Shown here in pieces: positions 60,910 to 64,000 of a DNA stretch of 64,000 bases. Every line of letters begins with the position of its first letter. Position 1 is the first letter of the stretch. The position numbers and the translations under genes were made by a program. Origin of the DNA: Dermatophilus congolensis (lineage in GTDB: Bacteria > Actinomycetota > Actinomycetes > Actinomycetales > Dermatophilaceae); the NCBI RefSeq assembly GCF_900187045.1, contig NZ_LT906453.1:2108001-2172000 (forward strand), read 5' to 3'. The notes beneath the pieces were generated by a model. That model had not been told where the DNA came from. It worked only from the letters and a program-made list of their open reading frames with translations, and ran no database searches.

Positions 60910-62271
60910 TCAGCTCTTCCACACCTGCGCGATCTTCTCGAACATCAGCGCTTCAGCCACACACGCATGCTCAAAATCACCCAAGTGCAGCCCCTCATCA
61001 GTGCTGTGCGCGCGCGTATCCGGGTCCTCCACCCCCGTCACCAACACCACTGCCTCAGGGAAGGTGTCATTGAACTGAGCCACAAACGGAATCGACCCAC
61101 CGATACCGGCATCCACCGGCTCAGTGCCCCACGAAGAGCGCAAAGCCGAACGGGCCGCATCCACAATCGGGCCCGAAGCCGGCAAAGCCGAACCCGGCGC
61201 TGCATCCTCAACCTCAACCTCAACCTGAGCCCCCCACGGTGCGTTGTCCTGCAAGAACTTCGTCACCGCCGCGGCCGCAGCATCAGCATCCTGAGCAGGA
61301 GCAATCCGCACCGACAACAACGCCGAACACGAAGGCGACAACAAATTCGCCGCCCCCTCCACCGCAGGAGCATCAAAACCAACCACCGTCACCGTCGGCT
61401 GCAACCACAAACGCGAGGCAAACGTGCCCTTACCAATCAGCTCCACACCATCAAGAACACTGGAGTCACGACGAATCTCCTCCGCGGTGTAATCCACCCC
61501 CGAAGTTTCCTCACTCACCAACCCCGGCACCGCCACCGAACCATCAGCGTTATGCAACGTCCCCAAAAGACGACACATCGTCGTAATCGCATCCGGCACC
61601 ACCCCACCAAACATGCCCGAGTGCAACCCATGCGCCAACGTCGACAACGTCACCTTCAAACGCACATTGCCCCGCAACGACGTCGTCAACGCAGGCGTAC
61701 CCACCGCCCAGTTCGAAGAGTCAGCAAGCACAATCACATCGCACTCAAGCTCATCCCGATACTTATCCAACAAGGCAGGAAGACTCGGCGAACCAGACTC
61801 CTCCTCACCCTCCACAAACACGATCACCTCAACCGGAGGCTTACCCCCAAAAGCACGCAACGCAGCAAGATGCGCCATTACACCAGCTTTATCGTCAGCA
61901 GTACCACGACCATACAAACGCTCACCACGCTGCTGCGGCTCAAATGGCGCACTAGCCCACTGCGACTCCACACCAGCGGGCTGAACATCATGGTGGGCAT
62001 ACAGCAACACCCGCGCCGGCCGTTTCCCATCAACCGGCGCAGGGCCCGCCACACGGCCAATCACCGCAGGCTTACCACCCTCAGCAACCACCTTCACCTC
62101 AGCGCCTTCAGCACGCAACAATTCCGCCACAGCTTCCGCGCTGGCCTGCACGTCTTTATCGTGCTCAGGCAACGCAGACACACTCGGGATCCGCGCCAAC
62201 GCCATCAAATCTTCTAGTACACCTGGCATAAGATCAGCGATTTTGGTTCGCAACGCCTCTGTATCGGTCAT
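60910..62271 (-). CDS. M20-family dipeptidase
   Basis: A 453-residue zinc peptidase: metal-binding histidine and aspartate in RVLLYAHHDVQPAG, RGTADDKAGVMAHLAA, catalytic/metal acidic pair in VEGEEESGSPSL, and a lid domain with LAHGLHSGMFGGVVPDAI. Hydrolyses dipeptides or acyl-amino acids in the cytosol. ATG 62271 (MTDTEALR) is chosen over a longer open frame of atypical composition. A small (CCTCAA)3 repeat at 61206-61223 encodes EVEVE. Confidence 0.92.
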   Translation of the reverse strand: MTDTEALRTKIADLMPGVLEDLMALARIPSVSALPEHDKDVQASAEAVAELLRAEGAEVKVVAEGGKPAVIGRVAGPAPVDGKRPARVLLYAHHDVQPAGVESQWASAPFEPQQRGERLYGRGTADDKAGVMAHLAALRAFGGKPPVEVIVFVEGEEESGSPSLPALLDKYRDELECDVIVLADSSNWAVGTPALTTSLRGNVRLKVTLSTLAHGLHSGMFGGVVPDAITTMCRLLGTLHNADGSVAVPGLVSEETSGVDYTAEEIRRDSSVLDGVELIGKGTFASRLWLQPTVTVVGFDAPAVEGAANLLSPSCSALLSVRIAPAQDADAAAAAVTKFLQDNAPWGAQVEVEVEDAAPGSALPASGPIVDAARSALRSSWGTEPVDAGIGGSIPFVAQFNDTFPEAVVLVTGVEDPDTRAHSTDEGLHLGDFEHACVAEALMFEKIAQVWKS

Positions 62272-62454
62272 GGCCGAACAATATCCCCGCCAACACTCCC
62301 CAGAACCCCAATAACACTGACAACGCACCCCATCTAACCCAAAACCTCCCCCACCTCGCCACAGCACAAGACCATCACCTACACCGCAATCCCTGCAGGT
62401 CAAAAGCACCTACCACCGCGCAGCTCACCCATCCAAAGACATCACCAAGCTAGA

Positions 62455-63069
62455 GTGTGCAAGGTGTCCAGCAAGAAATCCGCCGACCAGCCCAACGGCG
62501 CCACGGAAACCACGTCCACCGTTGACCCAGCATCCGTGCCTGCCACCACCAAATCCGCAGGCAAAGGGCGCCCCACCCCCACACGCAAACAAGCCGAAGC
62601 AGCCCGCAAACGCCCACTGGTCCCCGCCGACCGCAAAGCCGCCAAACGGCAATCCCGACTCGAAGAACGAGAACGCCGCTACAAAATCCGTCTAGCCATG
62701 GAAGCTGGCGAAGAATGGGCTCTACCCCGACGCGACCGCGGAACTGAACGCCGCTTCATGCGTGACTGGATCGACGCACGCCGCTCCTTTGCTGAATACC
62801 TTTTGATCGTCATGGTGCTGGGGTTGCCCGTCACACTCATCACTCACCCCACGGTCATGGCAATCGGATACTCGATCGTCTACGGCGCAGTACTCATAGC
62901 AGCCATCGACGTCACCGTGATGTGGTTCCAAGTCAAAAAAGCAGTCACCACCAAATTCGGCGCACCACCAGCCAAAGGTGGCCTGTGGTACACCATCACC
63001 CGCGCGCTACAAATGCGCGTAGGACGCGTCCCCAAACCCCAAGTCAAACGCGGCCAGTACCCCTCCTGA
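62455..63069 (+). CDS. DUF3043 membrane protein
   Basis: A 204-residue protein: a charged, disordered first 60 residues, the conserved GKGRPTPTRKQAEAARKRPL block, then EEWALPRRDRGTERRFMRDW, two helices (about residues 115-133 and 136-158) and a basic tail. Widespread in actinobacteria, function unknown. GTG 62455 or GTG 62464 could start it. Divergent from the M20 peptidase. Confidence 0.88.
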   Translation: MCKVSSKKSADQPNGATETTSTVDPASVPATTKSAGKGRPTPTRKQAEAARKRPLVPADRKAAKRQSRLEERERRYKIRLAMEAGEEWALPRRDRGTERRFMRDWIDARRSFAEYLLIVMVLGLPVTLITHPTVMAIGYSIVYGAVLIAAIDVTVMWFQVKKAVTTKFGAPPAKGGLWYTITRALQMRVGRVPKPQVKRGQYPS

Positions 63070-63098
63070 CCGCCAGGGGCACCACCTGCCAACACACC

Positions 63099-63142
63099 TG
63101 TGAAGGGGTGTTTTCCTCACCAAAGGAAAACACCCCTTCACA
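63099..63142. terminator. bidirectional terminator, 19-bp perfect stem
   Basis: Arms 63099-63117 and 63124-63142 are perfectly complementary with a six-base loop, between the convergent DUF3043 and 68-residue genes. Confidence 0.8.
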
Positions 63143-63159
63143 CATATGCACCACCAACA

Positions 63160-63366
63160 TCACTCCTGCTCAAGCGACATCGGCCCATACACAACCTCAC
63201 CCCCACACAACAACGACACCGACACCACCCCCAACTCCGTCAACCCCAACCACGACTCCCCCAACCACGCCTCCGCGTCCTCCCGCGATTCAAACGGCAC
63301 CTCAGCATCAGCAACCCGCACCTGAGCGCCACCATCATCAAACGCTTTCCACACCCAATCACTCAT
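63160..63366 (-). CDS. small conserved actinobacterial protein
   Basis: A 68-residue protein: MSDWVWKAFDDGG, then ESREDAEAWLGESWLGLTEL and CGGEVVYGPMSL. I recognise the overall pattern (DAExWLGExW, YGPMSL) from small actinobacterial proteins of unknown function. TAGGGTGGG lies before the ATG, and the start overlaps the stop of the CobC-like gene by four bases, which supports a coupled real gene. Confidence 0.7.
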   Translation of the reverse strand: MSDWVWKAFDDGGAQVRVADAEVPFESREDAEAWLGESWLGLTELGVVSVSLLCGGEVVYGPMSLEQE

Positions 63367-64000
63367 AAACCCACCCTAGACCCACCCCTGAGCCCTAACC
63401 CATCAACCTGCTCAAACAACACCTCACGCTCCCGCGCTGCCCGCGCAGCAATCCGCAACCACTGCGATCCCAACCCCGGAAACGTATCCCCACGCCTCAA
63501 CCCCACCCCACGCTGCCGCAACACCTCACGCACCCACACCGCCCGCTGATGGCGCACTAACACAAACGGCCCAGCAGCCCCCGAAACCACATCAAACCCA
63601 CGCTGCCGCAACCCCTGCACCAACAACTCACGATCCCGCACCACCCGCTCTGCCACCCCAGCAGCAAACTCCTCCCCCTCCTGCGAACACACCGCACGCA
63701 TCGCCGCCAACGCCGGAACATTCACCGACCACGGCGACTGCAACTGCCGCAACTGCTCCACCAACCCCGGCTCAGCCACCACAAACCCAGCTCGAACACC
63801 CGCCAACCCAAACGTCTTCGTCAAACTCCGCAACACCACCAACCCCTGCGTGCACGCAGCATCCACCAACAACGACTCCGACCCCCGAACCCCACCAACA
63901 CCAACACCAACACCAACCGCAACATCCATAAACGCCTCATCCACCACCACCACACGCCCCGGCCTCAACAAACCCAACACCTCACCACGCGGATGCAACA
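63363..64000 (-). CDS. PLP-dependent aminotransferase, CobC/HisC-like (partial)
   Basis: The C-terminal ~212 residues of a fold-type I aminotransferase; the N-terminal part lies beyond the window. Visible features are VVVVDEAFMDVAVG (PLP ring aspartate), the PLP lysine block VLRSLTKTFGLAGVRAGFVV, and the terminal arginine region QWLRIAARA. Synteny with M. tuberculosis Rv2231c suggests the CobC-type threonine-phosphate decarboxylase of cobalamin synthesis, but histidinol-phosphate aminotransferases look similar. A hexanucleotide (CCAACA) repeat at 63895-63918 encodes a VGVGVGVG stretch. Confidence 0.8.
   Translation of the reverse strand, partial: LHPRGEVLGLLRPGRVVVVDEAFMDVAVGVGVGVGGVRGSESLLVDAACTQGLVVLRSLTKTFGLAGVRAGFVVAEPGLVEQLRQLQSPWSVNVPALAAMRAVCSQEGEEFAAGVAERVVRDRELLVQGLRQRGFDVVSGAAGPFVLVRHQRAVWVREVLRQRGVGLRRGDTFPGLGSQWLRIAARAAREREVLFEQVDGLGLRGGSRVGL

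Noticed and set aside
60448-62217. 589-codon plus-strand frame across the glycerate kinase and peptidase genes
   Set aside because: Antisense shadow caused by biased base composition; Arg/His/Pro-rich and without motifs.

Overview
The window comes from the chromosome of a high-GC Gram-positive bacterium (Actinobacteria). The evidence is a Ser/Thr kinase with PASTA domains beside an Rv2175c-type protein, Lsr2 nucleoid proteins, a qcrCAB/ctaCDEF respiratory supercomplex with diheme QcrC, class II DAHP synthase, and many GTG/TTG starts. Codon use is GC-rich but not extreme, and a member of Micrococcales (Dermatophilaceae-like) would fit; that placement is inference. No tRNA, rRNA, CRISPR array or insertion sequence was recognised.

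Layout. (1) 1-8.4 kb: core genes. These are DUF5998, a GNAT/acyl-CoA-synthetase-like lysine acetyltransferase, a PTS IIA protein, topoisomerase IV subunit A, a PH-domain protein, and two wall-active exported enzymes (RlpA-like and NlpC/P60) behind a candidate c-di-AMP riboswitch. (2) 8.4-23.5 kb: an AT-richer accessory island with a flippase, an MFS exporter, a TPR protein, several small unknown proteins, two lsr2 genes, a MOSC protein, an XRE regulator with a membrane partner, a polysaccharide pyruvyl transferase, a GT2 glycosyltransferase and an ABC exporter. At least five genes here are broken, four of them by a single-base length change in a homopolymer. (3) 23.5-64 kb: core genes again. 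These are a sucrase/ferredoxin-like protein, parE, DUF7455, DUF3040, dinB, a methyltransferase, a HEPN protein, polyprenyl synthase, Rv2175c-like/pknL, class II DAHP synthase, PlsC, glucokinase, FadD, an exonuclease/UvrC-like protein, trpD, ctaE-qcrCAB, an arsR/arsA pair, an L,D-transpeptidase, ctaF-ctaD-ctaC, aat, an AdoK-like kinase, erpA, glycerate kinase, an M20 peptidase, DUF3043 and a CobC-like aminotransferase. From about 31 kb onward the order closely follows the Mycobacterium tuberculosis Rv2173-Rv2231c neighbourhood.

How it fits together. The respiratory genes encode the complete bc1-aa3 supercomplex: ctaE-qcrCAB on one strand and ctaC-ctaD-ctaF convergent with them. An arsRA pair, a metallopeptidase and an L,D-transpeptidase lie between the two blocks. 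Topoisomerase IV is split, with parC at 4-6.5 kb and parE at 24.6-26.8 kb on either side of the island. The two strands change composition across the island: left of it the plus strand is G+T rich whatever the gene direction, and right of it the plus strand is C+A rich. That is the pattern expected where replication forks converge, so the island may sit at or near the replication terminus (inference).
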